From: JAIQFF01 sp963725615
GTDB taxonomy: Bacteria > Acidobacteriota > Terriglobia > Terriglobales > Acidobacteriaceae
Reading direction: 5' to 3'
Assembly: GCA_963725615.1 (NCBI GenBank)
Contig: CAVRZO010000001.1
Location: 310,001 to 374,000 of the forward strand
Length of the DNA: 64,000 bases
The first letter of the stretch is position 1. Each line of letters begins with the position of its first letter. Positions 41,546 through 49,323 of the stretch are shown here, in pieces. The notes beneath the pieces are model-generated. The model saw nothing but the letters and a program-made list of their open reading frames with translations. It had not been told where the DNA came from and searched no databases. The translations under genes and the position numbers were made by a program.

Positions 41546-43000
41546 TTACTTTCCGATGCAGAACCTACTGAAGATCAGGTTCAGAATGTCATCGTTGGTG
41601 GTGGCTCCGGTAATTTCGTCGAGCGGACGCAGGGCGCTGTAAAGATCGAGCAAGATCATCTCGTGCGGGACCTTGCCATACACCGCGACCACGCTGGCAT
41701 CCAGCCCCGCCAGTGAGTCGCGCACCAGGCCCTGATGACGGGTGTTGGTGAGAAAACCAGTTTCGCCTCTTCCTTCCAATTCTCCCCCAACCTGGCGCAG
41801 AATCTCCGCTCGCAGCTCGGGAATGCCTTCTCCAGTCAGTGCTGACACCCGCACGCCCGGCAACTGAGAACTGGGAACCTGAAACTGCGAACTGATTTTA
41901 TCCACCTTGTTCTCCACCAGAATTGCAGTCCTCTGCGCCACCAGCGCAAGCAGCCGGTGATCTTCCTCCTCCGCCGGCTCCGAGGAATCGAGCACAACCA
42001 GCACCAGATCTGCGTCGGCAAGCGCTTCCCTGGACTTGCGAATGCCGATGCCTTCCGCTTCATCCAAAGCACTGCGAATGCCGGCCGTATCCACAAGTTT
42101 TACGGGAATACCTCCAAGCGCAACCGTCTCGGTCACGAGGTCGCGAGTAGTTCCGGGGGTGGCGGTGACGATGGCGCGATCACTTTCCACCAGGCGGTTA
42201 AACAGGCTCGACTTGCCCACATTCGGCCGGCCCACAATGGCAAGCGTCAGTCCCTCGTGGACCAGCTTCCCGTAAGCGAAAGAGGAGGACAGCTGCTGTA
42301 ATGGTGTTCGAACCGCGGAGATCTGTTCGAGGATTTGTTCGGCCGACAGGACCGAGACGTCGTCCTCGGCGAAGTCAATGCCGGCCTCGAGCACCGCGAT
42401 TAGCTCTACCAATTTTTGCTTGATGGGTTGCAGCCGGCGGGAGAGTGCGCCCTCGAGCTGCTGGGCTGCCACCTTGGCCTGATAGAGCGTCTGCGACTCG
42501 ATGAGATCGCGAACGGCCTCCGCCTGGGTAAGATCGATGCGCCCGTTCAGAAACGCCCGCATGGTGAATTCGCCGGGCTCTGCCAGTCGCGCGCCGCGGG
42601 CCAGGGCCAACTCCACCACATGGCGCAAGACCACCGGCGAGCCGTGGGCGGAGATTTCGACGATGTCATCGGTGGTATAGGAATGAGGCTTGGCGAAGTA
42701 GGTGACGACCACTTCGTCGATGCGCTGCTCGTGACTGTGTGGTCGCGGGCGACTCGCCCGCGAGTCTTTTTCCATGGCAGGAACTTCCGGGTACGAGGCG
42801 GCCTCCTCGCGGGCGAGTCGCCCGCGACCACATGGTTCGATAAGCTCTCCCAATACCGCTCGTCCCGGTTCGAGATCATGTTTCAAGCTCAGCATGGGAG
42901 CGGCAATACTACGTGCCTCTGGTCCGGCGAGACGGACGACACCAATCCCGCCGCGACCGGGCGGGGTAGCGATGGCGACGATGGTGTCGTCAAGGTTCAC
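41546..43000 (-). CDS. mnmE: tRNA modification GTPase MnmE, with in-frame repeat insertion
   Basis: MnmE with MnmG modifies U34 of certain tRNAs. From GTG 43000 the protein is 484 residues. The N-terminal THF-binding domain starts DDTIVAIATPPGRGGIGVVRLAG, the G domain has GRPNVGKSSLFNRL, TPGTTRD, DTAG and NKVD, and the C-terminus is FSRFCIGK, the family CxGK motif. Residues about 57-88, between GELIEP and RIDEVVV, are encoded by a 95-bp palindromic element (42738-42832), which is not part of other MnmE proteins I know. TACAAT at 43007-43012 lies 6 bases before the GTG. A longer frame to 43135 was rejected. Confidence 0.93.
   Translation of the reverse strand: MNLDDTIVAIATPPGRGGIGVVRLAGPEARSIAAPMLSLKHDLEPGRAVLGELIEPCGRGRLAREEAASYPEVPAMEKDSRASRPRPHSHEQRIDEVVVTYFAKPHSYTTDDIVEISAHGSPVVLRHVVELALARGARLAEPGEFTMRAFLNGRIDLTQAEAVRDLIESQTLYQAKVAAQQLEGALSRRLQPIKQKLVELIAVLEAGIDFAEDDVSVLSAEQILEQISAVRTPLQQLSSSFAYGKLVHEGLTLAIVGRPNVGKSSLFNRLVESDRAIVTATPGTTRDLVTETVALGGIPVKLVDTAGIRSALDEAEGIGIRKSREALADADLVLVVLDSSEPAEEEDHRLLALVAQRTAILVENKVDKISSQFQVPSSQLPGVRVSALTGEGIPELRAEILRQVGGELEGRGETGFLTNTRHQGLVRDSLAGLDASVVAVYGKVPHEMILLDLYSALRPLDEITGATTNDDILNLIFSRFCIGK
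42738..42832. repeat. 27-bp perfect inverted repeat inside mnmE
   Basis: Left arm 42738-42764 (TGTGGTCGCGGGCGACTCGC and CCGCGAG) and right arm 42806-42832 are exact reverse complements, 41 bases apart. Each arm also contains a GCGGGCGA-x-TCGCCCGC hairpin. It is read through without a stop in the mnmE frame. The GTGTGG/CCACA ends resemble families A and B. Confidence 0.9.
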
Positions 43001-43006
43001 GGGGAG

Positions 43007-43012
43007 ATTGTA
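43007..43012 (-). promoter_or_regulatory. -10 element of mnmE
   Basis: On the minus strand TACAAT is followed by CTCCCC and then the GTG start at 43000. The predicted transcription start coincides with the start codon, so the mRNA would be leaderless. No clear -35. Confidence 0.45.
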
Positions 43013-43124
43013 GCGGCTGACGGCAGGGGAGAGTAGCCGCCTCAACCTCGTCCAAATGTGGTGAGGTTGTGCCGCCTCGCGAGGTTCCTTTATAGTCTTG
43101 CAAAACAATCCGCAAGGAGAGGCC

Positions 43125-43646
43125 ATGTCCGCCACGGACGAAATATTGAATGCTGATGAAGCCTACGCCCGCAATTTCAAGCTCGGCGACCTGCCGATGC
43201 CGCCAGCGCGCAAGCTTGCCATCCTGGCGTGCATGGACGCGAGGCTCACGGTCGAACAGGTTTGTGGGCTGAAGACCGGTGATGCGCACATCATCCGCAA
43301 CGCCGGCGGCATCGCGACCGAAGACGCGCTGCGGTCGCTCATCATTTCGCATCACCTGGTGGGCACGCAGGAGTTCATGGTCATCAATCACACCGACTGC
43401 GGAATGCTGACCTTCAAGGACGAAGCTCTGCGCAAACATCTGGAGGAGAAGATGGGGGCGCGCCCGGATGAGCTGACACACTTCCACGCCTTCGATGACC
43501 TGGAGGAAAATGTGCGAGTTCAGGTGGAGCGGATCAAGTCTCATCCCTGGGTTCCGCGGCACATCCCAGTCCGCGGTTTCGTCTACGACGTCAAGACGGG
43601 ACGATTGCACGAAGTAACTGCCGACGCAGCGCAGAAGGTAGGGTAA
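43125..43646 (+). CDS. Beta-class carbonic anhydrase
   Basis: A 173-residue zinc enzyme that interconverts CO2 and bicarbonate. Zinc ligands are Cys36 in AILACMDAR, His89 and Cys92 in VINHTDCGM; Asp38 and Arg40 form the usual dyad. IRNAGGIATEDALRSLIISHHLVGT is a typical beta-CA segment. It is of the short bacterial subtype. GGAGAGGCC upstream of ATG 43125 decides the start; a start nine codons earlier lacks support. Divergent from mnmE. Confidence 0.93.
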   Translation: MSATDEILNADEAYARNFKLGDLPMPPARKLAILACMDARLTVEQVCGLKTGDAHIIRNAGGIATEDALRSLIISHHLVGTQEFMVINHTDCGMLTFKDEALRKHLEEKMGARPDELTHFHAFDDLEENVRVQVERIKSHPWVPRHIPVRGFVYDVKTGRLHEVTADAAQKVG

Positions 43647-43676
43647 GGAAGGACTGCGTCGGATTCCTGGAGCCGA

Positions 43677-44216
43677 TCAGGGAAGAGTTTTCCGCGGCGG
43701 CTTGCTCGCGGCCGGTTTGTAATTCTCCGGGTACACCACGACGTAACGGCGCAGGCCTTCGCCTTCGCTCTGGGTGCGAAGGTCACTGTGATCGCGCAAA
43801 GCCAGGTGGACGATGCGGCGCTCGCGCGATGACATAGGCGCAAACTCGTAGGGCATTTTTGTCTTGCGCACTTTGTCGGCGGCCACGCCGGCGGCCAGTC
43901 GCAACTCTTCCAGCCGCATCCCGCGATGGTTCATGCAGTCGAAGCAGACTTTCTCATGCTCGTTGCCCGGCAAGCGGAGCATTTCGAGCGCCAGAAATTC
44001 GATCGAACGCAGAAGCTCGCCTCCGCGCTCCAACAACAGCGGCGAGTCCGGGCCAACGAATTCCACCAGAATTTCGGGGCGCTCCCAGTCCCTCTGCTCG
44101 GCCAGCGGCGGATCCACCGTAATGCGGTACTTCAGGCGCAGGCCGCCGTTGGCGACGATGCCTTTCAGCAGGTCGTTGATCTTGTTGGCGGCGGCGATTT
44201 TGTCGGGAATAGACAT
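43677..44216 (-). CDS. Jag/KhpB-like RNA-binding protein (R3H domain)
   Basis: A 179-residue protein downstream of yidC, the normal place for jag. The C-terminal R3H-type motif reads FAPMSSRERRIVHLALRDHSDLRTQSEGEGLRRYVVVYPE. The middle part (GPDSPLLLERGGELLRSIEFLALEMLRL) resembles the KH domain of the family. The N-terminal jag domain is not obvious. It is likely to bind RNA and influence expression of envelope or division genes, as KhpB does in Firmicutes; that role is inferred. A 152-base repeat-containing gap separates it from yidC. Confidence 0.85.
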   Translation of the reverse strand: MSIPDKIAAANKINDLLKGIVANGGLRLKYRITVDPPLAEQRDWERPEILVEFVGPDSPLLLERGGELLRSIEFLALEMLRLPGNEHEKVCFDCMNHRGMRLEELRLAAGVAADKVRKTKMPYEFAPMSSRERRIVHLALRDHSDLRTQSEGEGLRRYVVVYPENYKPAASKPPRKTLP

Positions 44217-44219
44217 AAA

Positions 44220-44366
44220 GAAGCTCTCAGCTATCAGCCGTCAGCTCTCAGCTTGTTCGTTGCAGACTTCCAATTTTCATTCGACGTAACCGTTCAACCT
44301 CACAGCTTTTCTGCGCAGTACTCGTGTCAAAAGGACTCAGCTGACAGCTGAGAGCTGAAGGCTGAC
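44220..44366. repeat. AGCTCTCAGC/GCTGAGAGCT dispersed repeat between jag-like gene and yidC
   Basis: AGCTCTCAGCTATCAGCCGTCAG near 44222 and AGCTGACAGCTGAGAGCTGA near 44338 are inverted, degenerate copies of the same unit. Similar units are at 40876-40945 and before purN at 27970. Confidence 0.55.
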
Positions 44367-44368
44367 CG

Positions 44369-46168
44369 CTACTTCTCTTTCTTCCTCGCCCTTTTCAACG
44401 CAATCTCCCGCATCTCTCGGCCCAGGCTGGTGCGGTTCATGACTGCCTGTTGCGCCAGCGCGATCAGGTTGCCCTCGGACCAGTACAGGCACAAGCCTGC
44501 GGCCAGGTTCCAGCTGATGACACCCAGCATCACCGGCATCATGAAGGTCATCATTTTTTGCTGCGACGGATCCATCCCCGGCTGCGGCGTCATGCGCTGG
44601 GTAAGCAGCATGGTGATGATAATGCCGATGGGCAATAGATGCCACGGGTCGGGCGAGGAGAGGTCGCGGATCCAGAGCCAGGGGGCTTGCCGCAAGTCCA
44701 GCGCGGCGCCCAGCATGCTGTAGTAGGCAAACAGGAATGGCATCTGGATGATCATGGGCAGGCAGCCGCCCACCGGATTTACGCCCTCCGCTTTGTAGAG
44801 GGCGGAGACCTCCTGGTTCATCTCCTGCTTGCGCGGATCGCGCATGCTGTACTTCTTGTACTTTTCCTGAATAGCCTTGATCTGCGGCGCCACCTTCTGC
44901 ATCTTGAGCGCCGACTTCATGCTGGAGATGCGCAACGGCAGCAGGGCCAGGTTGATGATCAGCGTCTGGATGGCAATGGCCCAGCCCCAGTTATGAATCC
45001 ATCCGTAGGTCCATTTAAGCCAGAGGAACAACGGACGGGCGATCACGCCGAAGAAACCAAAGTTGATCAAGCCCCGCAAGTCCTGAGGCGCGCCGGTTAA
45101 AGTCGGCACGGTTACGGACTCGAGAACGCCGAGTGACTTGGGCCCGACGTAGAGGCGCTCGATGCTCGGTCCCCGAAGATTGCCGACTCCGACGCCCAGA
45201 ACATCTTCCTTGATCGTCTCGCCGGGCTTGGGATTGTGCGCATCTCTCGGCACATCGACCTGATGCCGCAGCGTGACCATGGCCGCGTTCTGGATGTCGT
45301 CAGGCAAGAAGACCGCGGCGAAATACTGGTCAACTACTCCTGCCCAGTTGAACGGACCCTGGAGCGTGGCCCCGCCGCTGATTTTCTTGATGTCCAACCG
45401 CTCGGTCTTGTCGTTGAACTGGTGCTCGATGCGGCTGGCGGCGTAGGACGACGGGCTCGACTGATCGCCGAAACCAGCCGGCCACATGGGGAACGCAGTG
45501 ACCTGGCTGCCCCTGGAAACGACCGAGGTTTCGAGGTGGACGACGTAGGTGTGATCGAAGCTGAAGGTCTTGCGGACAGAGACGTCCGCATCCGAGTATT
45601 CAAATGCTATTTCAGTTGGAGCCTTGAGCGTTTGTTGGGCTAGCTCAGCCTTACTTGATGCCGTTGTTATTTTCGCCCGTTCCTCACCGAGCCCGACATA
45701 CTGGGTGATGCTCGGCACATAGAGCGCCGAGTTCAATTTATTGCGCTGGGCTTCATCGTAAGTCCAGAGCGACATCGGGTAGCCGTAGGTCTGGGCCGCA
45801 TTGCTGACCAGCTCGAGCGGCTTGCCGTGTTCGTCGAAGTAGGTCTTGAGGACCCAGGATTTGACCAGGCCGCCGCGGTTGGTGAAAGTGACGCGATAGA
45901 GATCGTTTTCGACGACCGTCTCAGCTTCGGCCGCAGCTTGCTTGCTCGCACCCGTCACGGGGACCGAAGCCGGCGGCATGCTGGCTGCGGCCGTCTGAGC
46001 GGAAGGCTGCGCCGCGACCGGAGCTTCGGGAGCCGGAGCCGCTGTCTGCGGCAAATACTTCTTCAGCAAGGGTTGAAACAGAATGATGACCAGGAATGTG
46101 AGCGCGAACACCAGCAGCAGCCGGCGCTCCATGCCGGGTTCTTGTTGAGGATTGTTGAATTCAGGCAA
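44369..46168 (-). CDS. yidC: Membrane protein insertase YidC
   Basis: YidC (599 residues) inserts inner-membrane proteins alone or with Sec. The N-terminal helix RRLLLVFALTFLVIILFQPLL, a linker rich in Ala and Pro, a large periplasmic beta domain (about 75-340, typical of Gram-negatives) and the conserved 60KD core are visible. Core segments include IHNWGWAIAIQTLIINLALLPLRI with the substrate-groove arginine, and CLPMIIQMPFLFAYYSML. The C-terminus is Lys/Arg rich. TTG start at 46168; ATG at 46132 is an alternative. yidD precedes it by 5 bases. Confidence 0.95.
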   Translation of the reverse strand: MPEFNNPQQEPGMERRLLLVFALTFLVIILFQPLLKKYLPQTAAPAPEAPVAAQPSAQTAAASMPPASVPVTGASKQAAAEAETVVENDLYRVTFTNRGGLVKSWVLKTYFDEHGKPLELVSNAAQTYGYPMSLWTYDEAQRNKLNSALYVPSITQYVGLGEERAKITTASSKAELAQQTLKAPTEIAFEYSDADVSVRKTFSFDHTYVVHLETSVVSRGSQVTAFPMWPAGFGDQSSPSSYAASRIEHQFNDKTERLDIKKISGGATLQGPFNWAGVVDQYFAAVFLPDDIQNAAMVTLRHQVDVPRDAHNPKPGETIKEDVLGVGVGNLRGPSIERLYVGPKSLGVLESVTVPTLTGAPQDLRGLINFGFFGVIARPLFLWLKWTYGWIHNWGWAIAIQTLIINLALLPLRISSMKSALKMQKVAPQIKAIQEKYKKYSMRDPRKQEMNQEVSALYKAEGVNPVGGCLPMIIQMPFLFAYYSMLGAALDLRQAPWLWIRDLSSPDPWHLLPIGIIITMLLTQRMTPQPGMDPSQQKMMTFMMPVMLGVISWNLAAGLCLYWSEGNLIALAQQAVMNRTSLGREMREIALKRARKKEK

Positions 46169-46173
46169 ATTCT

Positions 46174-46488
46174 CTACTCAGTGACCGCACAACTGGCGGG
46201 CGGCGCAGAAACCAGTGTGGCGCCGGAATTTTCCGATTTGACGACTTCCGATACAGCAACAGGGGCCTTCACCACCGGATCGTAGCCGCCGCGCACAAAG
46301 GGATGGCAGCGCAGCACGCGCCACATCGCCATCAGGCTGCCGCGAAACACGCCGTAGCGGTCCACTGCTTCCATGGCATAGTCAGAACAGGTGGGCACGT
46401 ACCGGCAAGCTGGCGGCAAGAGCGGCGAGAGCGCCCACTTGTATCCCCGCAGCAGGCAGAGCACGAAGCTCTTGGCCCTCTGGTTCAT
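46174..46488 (-). CDS. yidD: Membrane protein insertion efficiency factor
   Basis: YidD (104 residues) is a small membrane-associated protein that assists YidC. LLRGYKWALSPLLPPACRYVPTCSDYAMEAVDRYG is the conserved family core, with the CRYxPTCSxYA signature, followed by RGSLMAMWRVLRCHPFVRGGYDPV. The usual family size is about 75-100 residues. Its ATG overlaps the stop of rnpA (ATGA), indicating coupling in the rpmH-rnpA-yidD-yidC operon. Confidence 0.95.
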   Translation of the reverse strand: MNQRAKSFVLCLLRGYKWALSPLLPPACRYVPTCSDYAMEAVDRYGVFRGSLMAMWRVLRCHPFVRGGYDPVVKAPVAVSEVVKSENSGATLVSAPPASCAVTE

Positions 46489-46952
46489 GGCTTTCCCACC
46501 GACTTCTCGATCACTTCGAATGCCCGGCGAATCTCGCGCTGCACATCAACAAACGCTGCGGTCAGGAGCGACTTCTTGGGATTGATCACGACATCCATGG
46601 CAGCCGGAATGGTGCCGTGCAATCGAACCGCTTCCCGCAGGCGTCGCTTCAGCCGATTGCGTACCACCGCGCCGCCCAGCACCTTCCCCACGGTGAATCC
46701 CACGCGCACGCCCTGGGCTGTCTGGCGTGGCAAATAAAACACAGTCAGGTGCGCGGCGAAATGCCGCCGCCCCTGTTTGTAGACTCGCTCGAAATCCGCG
46801 TGCCGGAGCAGACGTACGCTGCGGGGAAATTTGCTGCGCTTGCCGGGTCCGGACAGGTCGCCGCTGCCATTCGCCGCGAGTGGGTTCAAAGCGCGCCTCA
46901 ACCCAGGTTGCGAGTCTTCCGCGATTTCCGGAAAGGGGGAAACACTACTCAC
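46485..46952 (-). CDS. rnpA: Ribonuclease P protein component
   Basis: RnpA assists the RNase P RNA in 5' maturation of tRNA. The core LLRHADFERVYKQGRRHFAA, GVRVGFTVGKVLGGAVVRNRLKRRLREAVR and the RNR-motif are intact. The frame opens with GTG at 46952, overlapping the end of rpmH. This gives 155 residues, about 40 more than usual, with an unfamiliar N-terminus (SPFPEIAEDSQPGLRRALNP). In-frame TTG codons downstream (residues 18 and 22) are other possible starts. The exact start is uncertain. Confidence 0.92.
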   Translation of the reverse strand: MSSVSPFPEIAEDSQPGLRRALNPLAANGSGDLSGPGKRSKFPRSVRLLRHADFERVYKQGRRHFAAHLTVFYLPRQTAQGVRVGFTVGKVLGGAVVRNRLKRRLREAVRLHGTIPAAMDVVINPKKSLLTAAFVDVQREIRRAFEVIEKSVGKP

Positions 46953-47100
46953 GGAAGCCGGGCTTCACCGACACCCGCTTGCGGCCCTTGGCGCGCCGGC
47001 GCGAGATCACCGCGCGGCCGGCCTTGGTCTTCATCCGCGTAAGAAATCCGTGCGTCTTCGAGCGGTGACGACGGTTGGGCTGGAATGTGCGCTTGGGCAT
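46945..47100 (-). CDS. rpmH: 50S ribosomal protein L34
   Basis: A 51-residue basic ribosomal protein. It reads MPKRTFQPNRRHRSKTHGFL, then TRMKTKAGRAVISRRRAKGR and ends KRVSVKPGFRE. This is the full L34 pattern including KRTxQPNxRxRxKTHGFxxRMxTxxGRxV. It sits at the head of the rpmH-rnpA-yidD-yidC operon and diverges from dnaA, the classical arrangement near bacterial origins. The ribosome site is CAGGAGCAGCG, about 9 bases upstream. Confidence 0.97.
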   Translation of the reverse strand: MPKRTFQPNRRHRSKTHGFLTRMKTKAGRAVISRRRAKGRKRVSVKPGFRE

Positions 47101-47150
47101 GAAAAATCGCTGCTCCTGATGATCTGAGTCTCTTTAGAAAGCGAAGGAGA

Positions 47151-47179
47151 AGTATAAATGAGTGCAAGCGAGCGGGCAA
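47151..47179 (-). promoter_or_regulatory. rpmH promoter
   Basis: On the minus strand -35 TTGCCC (47179-47174), a 17-base spacer and -10 TATACT (47156-47151) lie about 50 bases before the rpmH ATG. Confidence 0.6.
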
Positions 47180-47197
47180 ACCGGTGAGTGGAGATTG

Positions 47198-47344
47198 GTG
47201 TGGGGCGGGCGCCTCGCCCGCCGCTTTTGCAGTTGCCGTTCATCTAGGGGTGTTTCATTTCCCGCAGGAGTGCACAACCGCCCGACGAGTGGCAAAAACC
47301 AGAATCCAAGTCAAACGCGGCGGGCGAGGGCGCCCGCCCCACAC
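47198..47344. repeat. Family B element in the rpmH-dnaA gap
   Basis: GTGTGGGGCGGGCGCCTCGC at the left and GGCGGGCGAGGGCGCCCGCC then CCACAC at the right are inverted ends over 147 bases. Copies at 12013, 50489, 54585 and 60525 share the ends but not the middle. Confidence 0.85.
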
Positions 47345-47637
47345 GAGTGTCTCGCACATTTCTGCACCACTCGCGCGACAGTTATAAGTTGAACACTTGA
47401 CAGGAGGTTTGGTTAGGGTTCTGAATCATAGGAACGAAAAAAGTCCGCCGACAAGATTCCCGCATACAGAAAAATTTTGTGCTAGTATGCCGGACTGATC
47501 CAGCTAACAGAAATTTTCTGATCCCAGCGCAAACGGCCCGCAAGCAAGGCTGTTCAGCTGCTGGAAAAATGAAAGCATTGCTGCAATGATTTTGATACCG
47601 GGCGCTGATCTGGCCGCAGCCCCACGAAAATTTATTT

Positions 47638-49017
47638 ATGTCTGTTCCAAGCCCTAGCCTCTCTCCCAATCCGTGGTTGCGCGTCCTGGATGCGCTGGAA
47701 AAAAAGATCAACCGGCATTCGTATGACACCTGGCTGAAGCCGACCAAGTACAGTCATTCCAGTGGGCCCGTCCTTTTCGTGCGTGTGCCTACCGCGGAGT
47801 TCCGCCACGTGGGAGACAAGTACGCGGACCTGATCCAGGAAGCGCTGGACAATCTCGGCCTGGAATTCCAGGAAGTGAAGTTCGTCACTCCGGAAGACGA
47901 TCCCGCCTCGACTCCGGTGCGTCACGATGGCGGACTCTCGGCCCACCTGGCGCCGGCCACCCCCCACGCGTCGCAGTCGCGCTTCGACTGGGACGGCGCC
48001 GCGCAGCTGAATCCCCGGTACACCTTTGACGCCTTCGTGATCGGCAGCGGCAACCAGTTCGCGCATGCCGCCTGCCAGGCAGTTTCGGAACGTCCTTCAA
48101 AGGCTTACAACCCGCTCTTCCTGTACGGCGGTGTCGGGATGGGAAAGACCCACCTGATGCAGGCCATCGGCCATGAGATCAAGCGCCGCCAGCCCCAGGC
48201 CGCCATCTGCTACGTCTCCAGCGAGAAGTTCACCAACGAGATGATCAACTCGCTGCGTTACGACAAGATGATCAGCTTCCGCGACAAGTTCCGCAACGTG
48301 GACGTACTGCTGGTGGACGACATCCAGTTCCTGGCGCAAAAGGAGCGGACGCAGGAAGAATTTTTTCACACGTTCAACGCGCTGCATGAGTCCATGAAGC
48401 AGATCGTGATCGCCAGCGACCGGCCCCCCAAAGAGCTGGCGGAATTTGAAGATCGGCTGCGCAGCCGCTTCGAGTGGGGACTGATCGCGGACATCCAGCC
48501 ACCCGATCTCGAAACCAAGGTTGCGATTCTGCAGAAGAAAGCGGAGCAGGAAAAGGTGATCCTGCCCACTGACGTCGCGCTCTACATCGCCTCCAACATC
48601 CGTTCCAACGTTCGCGAACTCGAAGGCGCGCTTATCCGACTGGTGGCGCACTCTTCGCTGATCGGTGCCGAGATCACGCTGCCCTATACCCAGCAGGTGC
48701 TCAAGAATTTTATCGACTCCCAGGCCCGCAAGGTCACCATTGAGTCGATCCAGAAAGCGGTGGCGGAGCAGTTCGGATTACGCCTGGTCGAGATCAAGGC
48801 CAAGAATAATTCGCGAGCGATTGTCTATCCCCGGCAAATCGCCATGTACCTGGCCAAGCATCTCACCGAGGCCTCGCTACCGGAGATCGGACGTCAGTTT
48901 GGCGGCAAGCATCACACCACAGTTTTGCATTCGGTCGACAAGATTGATGTCACGCGTAAGACCGACAAAGATTTGAACAGGCTGATCAATAAGATGACTG
49001 AGCAGTTGGGCGGATAA
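47638..49017 (+). CDS. dnaA: Chromosomal replication initiator DnaA
   Basis: DnaA (459 residues) unwinds the origin and loads the helicase. Domain I (WLRVLDALEKKINRHSYDTWLKPTKY), a linker (about 85-115), the AAA+ domain III with Walker A GGVGMGKTHLMQAIGHE near 162 and VLLVDDIQFLA, and the DNA-binding domain IV with GRQFGGKHHTTVLHSVDKI are complete. ATG 47638 has no Shine-Dalgarno. dnaN follows after 306 bases. Marks the origin-proximal part of the chromosome. Confidence 0.97.
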   Translation: MSVPSPSLSPNPWLRVLDALEKKINRHSYDTWLKPTKYSHSSGPVLFVRVPTAEFRHVGDKYADLIQEALDNLGLEFQEVKFVTPEDDPASTPVRHDGGLSAHLAPATPHASQSRFDWDGAAQLNPRYTFDAFVIGSGNQFAHAACQAVSERPSKAYNPLFLYGGVGMGKTHLMQAIGHEIKRRQPQAAICYVSSEKFTNEMINSLRYDKMISFRDKFRNVDVLLVDDIQFLAQKERTQEEFFHTFNALHESMKQIVIASDRPPKELAEFEDRLRSRFEWGLIADIQPPDLETKVAILQKKAEQEKVILPTDVALYIASNIRSNVRELEGALIRLVAHSSLIGAEITLPYTQQVLKNFIDSQARKVTIESIQKAVAEQFGLRLVEIKAKNNSRAIVYPRQIAMYLAKHLTEASLPEIGRQFGGKHHTTVLHSVDKIDVTRKTDKDLNRLINKMTEQLGG

Positions 49018-49323
49018 ATCGCGGCTGTGACCCGTATTTCCACTCAGCAGCAGAGTCTTCCTTGAGCAGCGCTGTGAATCAGGTGTGGAAGTTGTGCAAG
49101 AGCCGGTGGCAATCGTCAGGCACGGCCAAACGATACCTTCATCTCCTCCGACGGCCGGACTAGTTTTGGACATGAAGGATTCGTTGCAAAGGCTGGCGGG
49201 CTGCGGGGTTTATTGTGATTTCCACTTTTACGAACGGCCTACTGTTACTGCTGGTTTTAATAGTTTTTATTTTGGTATAAGTGAAGTATTCAAAGTAGCG
49301 ATGCCCGACGGGAGATTTGGGTT
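49018..49323. other. 306-base dnaA-dnaN gap
   Basis: An AT-rich stretch (about 49245-49300, TTTTAATAGTTTTTATTTTGGTATAAG) could hold the dnaN promoter. A few distant DnaA-box-like words (TGTGGAAGT) are seen but none matches well. No gene of useful length. Confidence 0.4.

Larger units (their letters stand above)
47101..47637. other. 537-base rpmH-dnaA divergent region
   Basis: It contains the rpmH promoter (47151-47179), a family B repeat (47198-47344), and about 290 AT-richer bases before dnaA. No clear cluster of 9-base DnaA boxes (TTATCCACA) was found by eye, so I cannot call an origin here. No gene is visible. Confidence 0.5.

Noticed and set aside
47101..49323. DnaA-box cluster marking oriC
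   Set aside because: Only 6-of-9 matches were seen by eye in either gap; not enough to call an origin.
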